Source: Desulfovibrio sp.
Lineage (GTDB): Bacteria > Desulfobacterota > Desulfovibrionia > Desulfovibrionales > Desulfovibrionaceae
Direction of reading: 5' to 3'
Length of the DNA: 10,668 nucleotides
NCBI GenBank assembly: GCA_028708195.1
Contig: JAQVZK010000050.1
Location: 1 to 10,668 of the forward strand
The notes under the pieces are model-generated. The model was not told the DNA's origin. It made no database searches and worked only from the letters and a program-made list of their open reading frames with translations. Made by a program: the position numbers and the translations under genes. Shown here in pieces: positions 1 to 7,452 of this stretch (positions within the stretch are counted from its first letter, which is position 1; each line of letters begins with the position of its first letter).

Positions 1-1440
1 TCGCTTATGGCGGATCAGCTCCATATGATGCGTGGGGCCATCACCCTTATATCTCCCCACAGCGGTGAAATAAGAACTGAAGCAGCCTACGGCCTCAAAC
101 CCGCAGAGCTTCGGCGCGGCCGCTATGTGCGGGGTGAAGGCATCACGGGAAGGGTCATTGAAAGCGGCCGCCCCATGTACATATCCAATGTGTCCGAGGA
201 GCCGCTGTTCCTCAACCGTACCCGGTCGCGGGATCTGGGCAAGGAGGACATTTCCTTTCTCTGTGTGCCCATCCGTCTTAACGATCAGGTTGTGGGGGCG
301 CTGTCTGTGGACCACCTGCTTGTGGACAATGCCACGCTAGAAGACGAATTGCGCCTTCTTACGGTAGTTTCCACACTGCTTGGGCACGCTGCCCTGGAAA
401 CACAGGGGCGCATGGATGAAGACACGTCTTCGCCCTTACGGCCAAGAGGGTTTGTAGGCAATTCTGAAGGAATGCAAAAAGTTTACGCGCAGATTGCTCA
501 GGTGGCACCGTCTGTCACCACGGTTTTTTTACAGGGTGAATCCGGCACAGGCAAAGAACTGGTGGCACGCGCCATACACGCGGGCAGCACCCGAACCAAT
601 AAGCCCTTCATTTCACTCAACTGTGCCGCGTTGCCAGAAAATCTTATTGAAAGTGAGCTGTTTGGCCATGAGCGCGGCGCGTTTACAGGGGCCAACGCCA
701 CACGCAAAGGGCGCTTTGAGCTGGCCAATGGCGGCACGCTTTTTCTGGATGAAGTGGGTGAGCTCTCACTTATGACGCAGGCCAAGCTTCTACGCGTTTT
801 GCAGGAAAGAGCTTTTGAACGCCTGGGTGGTATGGACACGCATTATGTGGACGTGCGTTTTATTACCGCGACCAACCGTAACCTTGAACACATGGTTAAT
901 CAGGAAGGTTTTCGGCGTGACCTTTTTTACCGCCTCAATGTTTTTCCCATATATCTTCCACCGTTGCGTGGTCGTCCAGAAGATATTCTGCCGCTTGCCA
1001 ACCACTTTATAAAAAAATTTGCGCAGACCAACGGGCGCGAAAACGTACGCCTTTCCCTGGCCGTTATGGACATGCTGCAACGCTATGCCTGGCCCGGAAA
1101 CATTCGCGAACTTGAAAATGTTATGGAAAGGGCAGTGCTGCTTCTGGGCCGTGAAGGTCTTGTCCTGCCGCAGCACCTGCCCCCGGCCCTGCATGGCATT
1201 CACTGCACCAACGTGGATGGAGAAAGCGTCTGCGCACTGCGCCCCGGTTTTTCCGGCACCTTGCAGGACCAACTGGATGAACTGGAGCGGGCTTCTATTG
1301 TAGAGGCTCTTGAATTCAGCCAGGGGCAAATGGGCAAAGCCGCCGCCAGTCTTGGCCTGACAGAAAGAATAATGGCCTTGCGCATGAAAAAATACGGCAT
1401 CAGCTACAAAGATTTTCGCCTTAGACGAGAACGCATATAG
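1..1440 (+). CDS. NifA-family sigma-54-dependent transcriptional activator (5' end cut by the window)
   Basis: This protein binds upstream sites and uses ATP to open promoters held by sigma-54 RNA polymerase. The frame is open to the first base, and the visible protein begins inside a GAF domain, so the N-terminus is missing. Counting from the Met at base 7, the GAF sensor covers about residues 1-130. The AAA+ domain follows at about 150-385, with Walker A GESGTGKE (177-184), the sigma-54-contacting GAFTGA loop (224-229), Walker B LFLDEVGE (245-252), an arginine-finger region FRRDLFYRL (302-310) and WPGNIREL (362-369). A Fis-type helix-turn-helix lies at about 435-465; its [15 protein letters not shown] segment resembles NifA. 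The linker has only Cys400 and Cys409, not the cysteine pattern of oxygen-sensitive NifA. It lies upstream of a nitrogen operon with a sigma-54 promoter, so it probably controls ammonium assimilation, nitrogen fixation or both. The family call is firm; the name nifA is not proven. Confidence 0.9.
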   Translation, partial: SLMADQLHMMRGAITLISPHSGEIRTEAAYGLKPAELRRGRYVRGEGITGRVIESGRPMYISNVSEEPLFLNRTRSRDLGKEDISFLCVPIRLNDQVVGALSVDHLLVDNATLEDELRLLTVVSTLLGHAALETQGRMDEDTSSPLRPRGFVGNSEGMQKVYAQIAQVAPSVTTVFLQGESGTGKELVARAIHAGSTRTNKPFISLNCAALPENLIESELFGHERGAFTGANATRKGRFELANGGTLFLDEVGELSLMTQAKLLRVLQERAFERLGGMDTHYVDVRFITATNRNLEHMVNQEGFRRDLFYRLNVFPIYLPPLRGRPEDILPLANHFIKKFAQTNGRENVRLSLAVMDMLQRYAWPGNIRELENVMERAVLLLGREGLVLPQHLPPALHGIHCTNVDGESVCALRPGFSGTLQDQLDELERASIVEALEFSQGQMGKAAASLGLTERIMALRMKKYGISYKDFRLRRERI

Positions 1441-1525
1441 CAGATTTGCCAAAACCTCTGCGCCGAACTCCCTAACGCAGAGGCCCAACCCCGTCCCATA
1501 CCGTTTCAGTAGCAGTGAGTTAAGC

Positions 1526-1572
1526 AAGCCTGCCCCAAGCCCCGCAGTAGTGGGGGAGGGCAGGCTTTTTTT
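1526..1572 (+). terminator. Intrinsic terminator of the activator gene
   Basis: Arms AAGCCTGCCC (1526-1535) and GGGCAGGCTT (1558-1567) pair perfectly over 10 bp. An inner CCCC/GGGG stem sits inside the loop, and a run of seven T (1566-1572) follows. It begins 85 bases after the stop codon of the activator and fits a strong Rho-independent terminator. Confidence 0.9.
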
Positions 1573-1706
1573 ACCGGTTGTTACCCATACCCATAGCGTT
1601 CACCCTGTCGTTTTACCCCTCATCTTTGTCATAGCCCTTGGTATTCGAGTTTTTGCAGCACGCCTGTGTTTTAAAAACTAGCAATCGACTTTGAGCCCCA
1701 ATCGGT

Positions 1707-1745
1707 GCAAAAAAAGCAATCAACAATATTGTAGCTTTTTTTTGC
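1707..1745. repeat. Inverted repeat with A-tract and T-tract arms
   Basis: GCAAAAAAAGC (1707-1717) faces GCTTTTTTTTGC (1734-1745). They are complementary apart from one extra T. The perfect 10-bp palindrome ACAATATTGT (1723-1732) lies between them. It could be a hairpin, a weak terminator or a bent-DNA or protein-binding site; the sequence alone does not decide. Confidence 0.6.
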
Positions 1746-1768
1746 TGTCAGACCGTACCAGCAACTTC

Positions 1769-1799
1769 ACCTGAAACAAACCGCTGTTTCAGGTTTTTT
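1769..1799 (+). terminator. Orphan intrinsic terminator in the intergenic region
   Basis: Arms ACCTGAAACA (1769-1778) and TGTTTCAGGT (1785-1794) form a perfect 10-bp stem with a 6-nt loop, followed by TTTTT. It lies about 200 bases beyond the terminator of the activator gene and has no recognisable gene before it. It may be a backup terminator or the 3' end of a small RNA starting somewhere between about 1580 and 1720. Confidence 0.8.
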
Positions 1800-1874
1800 A
1801 GTTATAAAGGCAGTTAGAAGAGCATTTATCAATAAAAATCGACAAAATTGTATATTTTTTTAAAAAATAGATAA

Positions 1875-1905
1875 CGTACTAAAATTATTATTTTTTATCG
1901 TACTA
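1875..1905. repeat. Pair of CGTACTA direct repeats upstream of the amt promoter
   Basis: CGTACTA occurs at 1875-1881 and 1899-1905, 24 bp start to start, about 190-220 bp before the predicted transcription start. Flanking GATAA and TTATC add weak dyad symmetry. Distance and spacing suit an activator-binding array, but a chance match in AT-rich DNA cannot be excluded. Confidence 0.4.
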
Positions 1906-2070
1906 GTGCAAAAAGTTATTATATAAACCTTCATGGTCCAAAAACATTTCAACCAAAATGTAATAAATACGCTGACGCAAAGGGGGGGCACGCTTTTAAG
2001 CACTCGGCAATGAACTAAAAACTATAAATATAATAGTATGTTATTTTTTATAAACAGCTGCGTTCTGCTT

Positions 2071-2085
2071 TGGCACAGATAATGC
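2071..2085 (+). promoter_or_regulatory. Sigma-54 (-24/-12) promoter of the amt operon
   Basis: The element reads TGGCACAGATAATGC. The invariant GG (2072-2073) and GC (2084-2085) are separated by exactly 10 bases, and the only departure from TGGCAC-N5-TTGC is an A in place of the first T of TTGC. Transcription would start near 2097. It lies downstream of a sigma-54 activator gene and upstream of ammonium-assimilation genes, which strengthens the call. Confidence 0.85.
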
Positions 2086-2096
2086 CTGTGTGGGTA

Positions 2097-2231
2097 TGTA
2101 CTGGCAACGACGCGGTGTCGTTGTGGCGGGTCTGGCGCCGGCCCGCAGAAGAGGTACGGTCAACACGACACACCACTGTTTCATTGGCAAAAACGCTGAT
2201 GGCTCAAGGTGTCACGATCAAGGATGCCTGT
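2097..2231 (+). promoter_or_regulatory. Predicted 5' leader of the amt operon, with stem-loops
   Basis: The predicted leader is about 135 nt. It contains the perfect hairpin CAACGAC-GCGGT-GTCGTTG (2105-2123) and a GC-rich hairpin with GCGGG (2126-2130) pairing CCCGC (2142-2146). GTGTCG (2115-2120) could instead pair with CGACAC (2166-2171). The ribosome binding site of amt is AAGGA at 2220-2224. I recognise no known riboswitch class. The frame of amt stays open through this leader, but that extension is unlike any Amt N-terminus and would start inside the sigma-54 promoter. Confidence 0.5.
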
Positions 2232-3437
2232 ATGAACGCCTCTGATACTGCATTTATCATTATTTGTGCCACTATGGTCATGCTCATGACCCCGGCCCTG
2301 GCTCTCTTTTATGGCGGTTTGGTTCGCGCACGCAACGTGCTTTCTACCCACATGCACAGCTACGCCTCATTGGGGCTCATTTCAGTTCTTTGGGCCTTTG
2401 CAGGCTACACCCTGGCTTTTGGCGGTGACGTTGGCGGTGTTATTGGCAACCTCGACTTTCTTTTTTTGAAAGGTGTCGGCGGCGAACCCGCCCCAATGGC
2501 TCCCCAGCTTCCACACACTGTATTTATGGGCTTTCAGTGCATGTTTGCGGTGCTCACCGTTGCGCTGATTTCGGGCGCATATGCTGAGCGTATCCGCTTT
2601 TCTGCCATGCTGCTTTTCTCCGGTCTTTGGCTCATATGCGTTTATTCGCCTATGGCCCACTGGGTCTGGGGCGGCGGTTGGATGGGGCAGATGGGGGCGC
2701 TCGACTTTGCTGGTGGGGCTGTTGTGCACATGTCTTCCGGCGCGGCTGCCCTGGCCTGCGCCCAGGCTCTCGGCCCCCGGCTTTCCACGGGCATGCAGCA
2801 TTCTCCACACAGCTTGCCCCTGACCCTGCTTGGCGGCGGCATCCTCTGGTTCGGCTGGTTTGGTTTCAACGCGGGCAGCGCCCTTGCTGCCGGTTCCCTT
2901 GCCGGTCAGGCGCTGGTGACGACCCACATGGCTTCGGCCTGCGGCATTCTTGGCTGGCTGCTCATTGAATGGAAGCACACGGGCAAGCCCACAAGCCTTG
3001 GCGCAATTTCTGGTGCGCTGGCAGGCCTTGTTGCCATCACTCCTGGAGCCGGTTTTGTTGAAATTTTGCCTGCCATGCTCATCGGTTTTATTGGTGGCCT
3101 CGTATGCTACGGCGGCGTGTTCATGAAGGGCAGGCTTGGCTATGACGATGCCCTTGATGTCGTTGGTATCCACGGCCTTGGGGGCACCTGGGGTGCGCTT
3201 GCCACGGGTCTTTTCGCCAGTGCCGCCATCAACAATGTGGACGGTCTTTTTTACGGCAACCCCGGTCAGGTGTGGATCCAGCTGGTGTCCATCGTCGCCA
3301 CGTGGGCCTTCGTATACATCGCCACGCGGGTCATCCTTTACGTGGTAAATGCCCTTGTGGGTCTGCGTGTGGCACCTGAAGAAGAATTTACCGGTCTTGA
3401 TCTGGGCGAACATAACGAACGCGGCTACAACCTGTAG
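2232..3437 (+). CDS. amt: Ammonium transporter (Amt family)
   Basis: This is an inner-membrane channel of the Amt/MEP/Rh family that admits ammonium. The protein of 401 aa is almost entirely hydrophobic, consistent with the usual 11 membrane spans. Visible signatures are FYGGLVRARN near the N-terminus (26-35), the FQCMFAVLTVALISGAYAER stretch (101-120), DFAGG with Asp158, the first pore histidine in GGAVVH (His166) and the second in GIHGLGG (His314). ATG at 2232 is chosen because it follows AAGGA by 7 bases and gives a normal Amt start; the in-frame TTG at 2070 lies in the promoter. The PII gene begins 27 bases after the stop, the classic amt-glnK pairing in which PII blocks the channel when nitrogen is plentiful. 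Confidence 0.95.
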   Translation: MNASDTAFIIICATMVMLMTPALALFYGGLVRARNVLSTHMHSYASLGLISVLWAFAGYTLAFGGDVGGVIGNLDFLFLKGVGGEPAPMAPQLPHTVFMGFQCMFAVLTVALISGAYAERIRFSAMLLFSGLWLICVYSPMAHWVWGGGWMGQMGALDFAGGAVVHMSSGAAALACAQALGPRLSTGMQHSPHSLPLTLLGGGILWFGWFGFNAGSALAAGSLAGQALVTTHMASACGILGWLLIEWKHTGKPTSLGAISGALAGLVAITPGAGFVEILPAMLIGFIGGLVCYGGVFMKGRLGYDDALDVVGIHGLGGTWGALATGLFASAAINNVDGLFYGNPGQVWIQLVSIVATWAFVYIATRVILYVVNALVGLRVAPEEEFTGLDLGEHNERGYNL

Positions 3438-3803
<366 letters not shown>

Positions 3804-3857
3804 CAGCGCCCCCTCCGCTGGCAGTAAATATTATTCAAAGGATAAAGGAGAAGGTAT

Positions 3858-6050
3858 ATGAGTTCCCCCCGTAAAAAAGCTTTGTTCAAGGCTATTAGTA
3901 CGCCCCCCGTGGTGCCCACCAGCAAGGAGGGCACAGGCTGCAACGTGGAGGAAGGCTTTGGACGCTATGTATTTGGCCTCGCCACCATGCGCAAGCGCCT
4001 GCCCAAAGACGTATACCGTAAGCTGGCCAAGACTATTCGCGATGGGGAACGCCTGAACCCGGACATTGCCGATGTGGTGGCCAATGCCATGAAGGACTGG
4101 GCCATTGAGAACGGAGCAACCCACTATACCCACTGGTTTCACCCCATGACGGGTCTTACGGCCGAAAAACATGATGCCTTTCTGTCGCCCACGGCAGACG
4201 GCCAGGTTATCAGCGAGTTTTCAGGAAAAATGCTTATCAGTGGTGAGCCTGACGCTTCTTCCTTTCCGTCCGGTGGCATTCGCTCGACCTTTGAAGCACG
4301 TGGCTACACAGCGTGGGACCCTTCTGTTCCCGTATTCATAATACATGCTCCCTATGGGGCGACGTTGCATATTCCCACGTACTTTTACTCCTATTCTGGC
4401 GAAGCGCTGGACCGCAAAATTCCCTTGCTGCGCTCCATTTCTGCTTTGTCACGGCAAGCCCTGCGCATACTGCGCCTTTTCGGCAACGAATCCGCCGCCT
4501 ATGTGCGCGCAATGGTCGGGCCGGAACAGGAGTATTTTCTGGTTGATAAAAATCTGGCCGCACTGCGTCCCGATTTACTGCTGGCAGGCCGTACGCTCCT
4601 GGGGGCTCCGTCACCCAAGGGGCAGGAAATGGAAGACCATTACTTTGGCGCAATCCCAGGCCGTGTCATGAGCTTCATGCAGGATGTGGAAAACGAACTG
4701 CTGGCTCTGGGTATTCCCGCCAAAACCAGGCATAATGAGGTGGCCCCTGGGCAGTTTGAGCTTGCCCCTGTGTACGAAGAAGCCAATATCGCCTGCGACC
4801 ACAACATGCTGGCCATGAACATGATGCGCCACTTGGCTGGCAGGCACGGCTTTGTGTGTCTGTTACACGAAAAACCCTTTGCCGGAGTGAACGGAAGCGG
4901 CAAGCATAATAACTGGTCCATGAGCGACTCTGACGGCCAGAACCTGCTTAATCCCGGCACCACCCCGCAGGACAATGCGCAGTTCCTGGTCTTTTTGGCC
5001 GCCGTTCTGCGTGCGGTGCACAAGCACAGCACAGCCCTGCGCCTTGGTACCGTGGGGGCTGGCAACGACCACCGCCTTGGTGCCAACGAAGCGCCGCCTG
5101 CCATCCTGTCTGTTTACCTTGGCGAACAGCTGACCGATGTTCTTGAAGGCATCAATAATGGCCGTGGTTCCAAAAACAAAAAAAGCGGTTTTATGGAAGT
5201 GGGGGTTTCAACCCTGCCACCACTGCCTGTTGATCTTGCCGACCGCAACCGTACAAGCCCCTTTGCCTTCACGGGCAACAAGTTTGAATTCCGCGCAGTG
5301 GGCTCTTCACAATCGGTAGCCCCAGTAAACATTGTGCTTAATGCCGCCGTGGCTTGCGCTTTGGATGACATCGCCACCGAGCTTGAGGCTTCCGTTTCTG
5401 CTGGTGCCGATCTGAATTCGGCCTTGCAGCAACTGCTTCCCCGCCTGTTTAAAGAACACATGCCAGTGGTCTTCAATGGCAACGGCTATGCAGAATCCTG
5501 GGCAGTAGAAGCCGCTCGTCGCGGTCTGCCCAACCACAAAAATACTGTGACGGCTCTTGAGCACTACAGCGACCCTGATGTCATGAACGTCTTTTTGCGT
5601 CACGGCATCCTTACTGAACGCGAAATGATTTCGCGTCAGGAAATACTGCTCGAAAGCTACTGCAAAACCATATGCATTGAAGGCAAGTTGATGCTCGACA
5701 TGCTGCGTACATCCGTACTGCCGCAGTGCATTGAAGCCCAGGCCCGTGCCGCTGATGTGGTCATTAAAACCAGGGCCGTTATGGATGAAAAGGGGGCGGA
5801 TGTTGAAGAAGCATACTTCAATACCCTGCGCGGGCATATCGCTGCTCTGCAAAAGGGTGTTGCCGATCTTCATGAGGCTGTTGCCAAAGCCCATAGCACC
5901 GTAGGTGCCCTTGAAGAAGCCAAGGTGGCGCACGACTGCATTCTTGTGGCCATGAGTCAGTGCCGGGAGCACGCCGATGCCCTTGAAAGCATTGTGGACG
6001 ACAACCTGTGGGTGCTGCCCAAGTACGCGGAACTCATGTGGGTGCATTAA
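3858..6050 (+). CDS. glnN: Glutamine synthetase type III (GlnN)
   Basis: It makes glutamine from glutamate, ammonium and ATP in the cytoplasm. At 730 aa it is far longer than GSI or GSII (about 350-470 aa) and matches the usual length of type III enzymes. The visible family signatures are VGPEQEYFLVD (220-230), NEVAPGQFELAPVYE (293-307), KPFAGVNGSGKHNNWS (339-354), carrying the ATP and metal region, and NDHRLGANEAPP (403-414). A helical C-terminal extension ends in LPKYAELMWVH. The start follows AAAGGAG by 7 bases, and the gap after the PII gene is 54 bases with no terminator, so it is the third gene of the sigma-54 operon. Type III enzymes are not known targets of GlnE adenylylation. Control is probably transcriptional, perhaps also by direct PII contact (inference). 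Confidence 0.96.
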   Translation: MSSPRKKALFKAISTPPVVPTSKEGTGCNVEEGFGRYVFGLATMRKRLPKDVYRKLAKTIRDGERLNPDIADVVANAMKDWAIENGATHYTHWFHPMTGLTAEKHDAFLSPTADGQVISEFSGKMLISGEPDASSFPSGGIRSTFEARGYTAWDPSVPVFIIHAPYGATLHIPTYFYSYSGEALDRKIPLLRSISALSRQALRILRLFGNESAAYVRAMVGPEQEYFLVDKNLAALRPDLLLAGRTLLGAPSPKGQEMEDHYFGAIPGRVMSFMQDVENELLALGIPAKTRHNEVAPGQFELAPVYEEANIACDHNMLAMNMMRHLAGRHGFVCLLHEKPFAGVNGSGKHNNWSMSDSDGQNLLNPGTTPQDNAQFLVFLAAVLRAVHKHSTALRLGTVGAGNDHRLGANEAPPAILSVYLGEQLTDVLEGINNGRGSKNKKSGFMEVGVSTLPPLPVDLADRNRTSPFAFTGNKFEFRAVGSSQSVAPVNIVLNAAVACALDDIATELEASVSAGADLNSALQQLLPRLFKEHMPVVFNGNGYAESWAVEAARRGLPNHKNTVTALEHYSDPDVMNVFLRHGILTEREMISRQEILLESYCKTICIEGKLMLDMLRTSVLPQCIEAQARAADVVIKTRAVMDEKGADVEEAYFNTLRGHIAALQKGVADLHEAVAKAHSTVGALEEAKVAHDCILVAMSQCREHADALESIVDDNLWVLPKYAELMWVH

Positions 6051-6060
6051 ATGTAATTTT

Positions 6061-6125
6061 GAAGAGTTTTGTGGGGGAGGGACCCTTTTGAAAAAGGAGA
6101 TCCTCTCCCACGCCCTAAAACTTTC
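6061..6125 (+). terminator. Long imperfect hairpin after glnN
   Basis: The left arm 6061-6089 contains AGTTTT, GTGGGGGAGG and CCCTTTT. The right arm 6091-6125 contains AAAAAGGAG, CCTCTCCCAC and AAAACTTTC. Together they form an imperfect stem of about 25-28 bp with a small loop. It begins 11 bases after the glnN stop. No T-run follows the outer stem, so it may be a terminator, an mRNA-stabilising hairpin or a copy of a dispersed hairpin repeat. Confidence 0.65.
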
Positions 6126-6161
6126 ACCTCATGTGTTACACGAAGTTTTTTACGCAAACGG

Positions 6162-6184
6162 GGTTGCCATCGGCAACCACTTTT
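6162..6184 (+). terminator. Short probable terminator downstream of glnN
   Basis: GGTTGCC (6162-6168) and GGCAACC (6172-6178) form a perfect 7-bp stem with loop ATC, followed by ACTTTTAA. The T-run is only four bases, so it is a modest intrinsic terminator. It probably backs up the hairpin at 6061-6125. Confidence 0.55.
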
Positions 6185-6217
6185 AAGCACACAGTACCTC
6201 AACAGTGCGCTTTTTCA

Positions 6218-6239
6218 GATATTTTTAGGATATTTTTAG
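6218..6239. repeat. Perfect tandem duplication of an 11-bp AT-rich unit
   Basis: GATATTTTTAG occurs twice in direct succession (6218-6228 and 6229-6239). The period of 11 bp puts the T-tracts on one helix face, like an UP element or bent DNA. TACAAT (6251-6256), a 5/6 match to a -10 box, lies 11 bases downstream, but I see no good -35 box at 16-18 bp from it. Confidence 0.6.
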
Positions 6240-6322
6240 TTTTGTACGCATACAATTTGTGGAGGTCAGTTACACGTAGCGTACGTTTAAAAGTTGATAG
6301 CAGGTGTCTCATCCCGGGGGGG

Positions 6323-6449
6323 AAGGTGGCCTCTCTGCTGTCAGCCCCTGCGGCAAGTCCGCAGGGAGCCACGGGCCTCGCCGTTCGCCGCAACGGACGG
6401 CGAAGGCCTGTGGCCACAAGGCGGAGAGTCTGGCGGCTCTCCGCCTTTT
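6323..6449 (+). ncRNA. GC-rich structured block ending in a terminator; possible small RNA or dispersed repeat
   Basis: Several hairpins are packed here: CCCTGCGG/CCGCAGGG (6346-6353 and 6359-6366, 5-nt loop), an arm pair of 11 bp with one bulge (about 6374-6384 and 6397-6408) with a CCGTT/AACGG alternative inside it, and GTGGCC (6326-6331), which can close on GGCCAC (6412-6417). The final stem AAGGCGGAGAG/CTCTCCGCCTT (6418-6428 and 6437-6447) is followed by TTTT. No conserved coding frame is evident. With a -10-like TACAAT at 6251, a transcript of about 185 nt is conceivable. It matches no riboswitch, 6S, SRP or tmRNA core that I recognise. A REP-like intergenic repeat is the main alternative. 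Confidence 0.4.
6418..6449 (+). terminator. Terminator-like hairpin upstream of dapF
   Basis: AAGGCGGAGAG (6418-6428) pairs perfectly with CTCTCCGCCTT (6437-6447) around an 8-nt loop, and TTTT spans 6446-6449. It lies 124 bases before dapF, so it should insulate dapF from upstream transcription and requires a dapF promoter between 6450 and 6560. Confidence 0.7.
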
Positions 6450-6506
6450 ACGGTTATACACAAGGACATCTGTGTTTACTTTTATTTTGAATCAGAATAG
6501 GTTGTT

Positions 6507-6525
6507 TACTCAATATATACTCAAT
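6507..6525. repeat. TACTCAAT direct repeat in the dapF promoter region
   Basis: TACTCAAT occurs at 6507-6514 and 6518-6525, 11 bp start to start, in AT-rich DNA 50-67 bases before dapF. TATACT (6516-6521), inside the repeat, resembles a -10 box but has no convincing -35 partner. The repeat might be an operator overlapping the dapF promoter, or chance. Confidence 0.4.
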
Positions 6526-6573
6526 GATGTTTTTTAGAGGCTTGTTGGCCTTTGGTGAGGAAAGGAGAATTAT

Positions 6574-7437
6574 ATGGCTGCCACATTGCGCTTTACGAAG
6601 ATGCAGGGCATCGGCAATGATTATGTCTATGTGAATGGCTTTGAAGCGCGCGTCGACAGCCCCAGCGAGCTTGCCCGCAAAATAAGTGACCGCCACTTTG
6701 GTGTCGGCTCTGACGGACTTGTGCTTATTTTGCCATCCGCTGCTGCTGATGTGCGGATGCGCATGTTCAATGCAGACGGCTCTGAAGCTGAAATGTGCGG
6801 CAACGCGGTTCGCTGTGTGGGCAAATATGTGTACGATCACGGCATCCAGGTCAAAGAGGTGATCACGGTTGAAACCGGCGCAGGCGTCAAAGTTGTTCGC
6901 CTGTTATTTGAAGCTGGCGAAGTTCGTGGCGCAACGGTTGATATGGGTGAACCCGAGCTTACCCCCGCAAAAATTCCCGTGCTTACAGAAGCATCAACAG
7001 ACGGTGGACCACAACGATTTGTGGCGCATCCCGTGGATGTGGATGGTCAGTTGTACGAAATTACCGCCGTATCAATGGGAAATCCGCATGCCGTCATTTT
7101 TATGAAGGGCATTGACGATCTGGATTTGCCCCGCATTGGCCCTAAGTTTGAACGCCACCCCCTGTTCCCCAAGCGCACCAATACGGAATTTGTTGAGGTT
7201 ATTTCATCCACCAGGGTACGTATGCGCGTGTGGGAGCGTGGTGCAGGAGAAACCCTTGCCTGCGGCACTGGCGCATGCGCCGTGGCCGTTGCCTGCGTTC
7301 TCAATGGCTATACTGGCCGCGACGTGGATGTTGAGCTTAAAGGCGGCACCCTGCAAATCCACTGGGATGAAAGCAGTAACCATGTACACATGACTGGCAG
7401 CGCTGTGACCGTGTTTGCCGGCGAATATTATATCTGA
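6574..7437 (+). CDS. dapF: Diaminopimelate epimerase
   Basis: It interconverts LL- and meso-diaminopimelate in the cytoplasm, supplying meso-DAP for peptidoglycan and for lysine. The 287-aa length is normal for the family. The N-terminal half shows FTKMQGIGNDYVYV (7-20), DGLVLI (47-52) and the first catalytic cysteine in AEMCGNAVR (Cys75). The C-terminal half shows GNPHAV (169-174), ERGAGETLACGTGACA (221-236) with the second catalytic cysteine Cys230, and GGTLQIHW (257-264). Both halves of the two-base mechanism are present, so the enzyme should be active. ATG at 6574 follows AAAGGAG (6561-6567) by 6 bases. It is the first gene of a pair with dapL, 15 bases away. No lysine riboswitch is visible upstream. 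Confidence 0.97.
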   Translation: MAATLRFTKMQGIGNDYVYVNGFEARVDSPSELARKISDRHFGVGSDGLVLILPSAAADVRMRMFNADGSEAEMCGNAVRCVGKYVYDHGIQVKEVITVETGAGVKVVRLLFEAGEVRGATVDMGEPELTPAKIPVLTEASTDGGPQRFVAHPVDVDGQLYEITAVSMGNPHAVIFMKGIDDLDLPRIGPKFERHPLFPKRTNTEFVEVISSTRVRMRVWERGAGETLACGTGACAVAVACVLNGYTGRDVDVELKGGTLQIHWDESSNHVHMTGSAVTVFAGEYYI

Positions 7438-7452
7438 TCGCAAAGGACTGAC

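Larger units (their letters stand above)
1573..2070. other. AT-rich intergenic region without a credible gene
   Basis: About 500 bases hold no coding frame I would trust. The left part contains an A-tract/T-tract dyad (1707-1745) and an orphan terminator (1769-1799). The right part, about 1800-2060, is strongly AT-rich with runs of T and A (for example 1855-1867), a repeated CGTACTA (1875-1881 and 1899-1905), and it leads into the sigma-54 promoter. It most likely carries the enhancer and bending sequences of the amt operon. I found no TGT-N10-ACA NifA-type site here. Confidence 0.7.

Noticed and set aside
1987..2001. Second sigma-54-like GG...GC element
   Set aside because: The GG and GC are separated by 11 bases, not 10; sigma-54 promoters tolerate this poorly.
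2070..2231. N-terminal extension of Amt by 54 residues from a TTG start
   Set aside because: It would start at the sigma-54 -24 element, upstream of the predicted transcript start, has no ribosome binding site and does not look like an Amt N-terminus.
2382..3413. Long open frame antisense to amt (343 codons)
   Set aside because: Its translation has no recognisable family features, and it mirrors the codon bias of the amt frame on the other strand.
5307..6047. Open frame antisense to the 3' part of glnN
   Set aside because: A shadow of the glnN reading frame, without a promoter or ribosome binding site I could support.
6199..6537. Short overlapping frames on both strands across the gap before dapF
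   Set aside because: They run through GC-rich palindromes, have no ribosome binding sites and resemble no protein family; structure explains the sequence better than coding.
6450..6573. Lysine riboswitch upstream of dapF
   Set aside because: The leader is too short and AT-rich, and none of the conserved lysine-riboswitch core is present.
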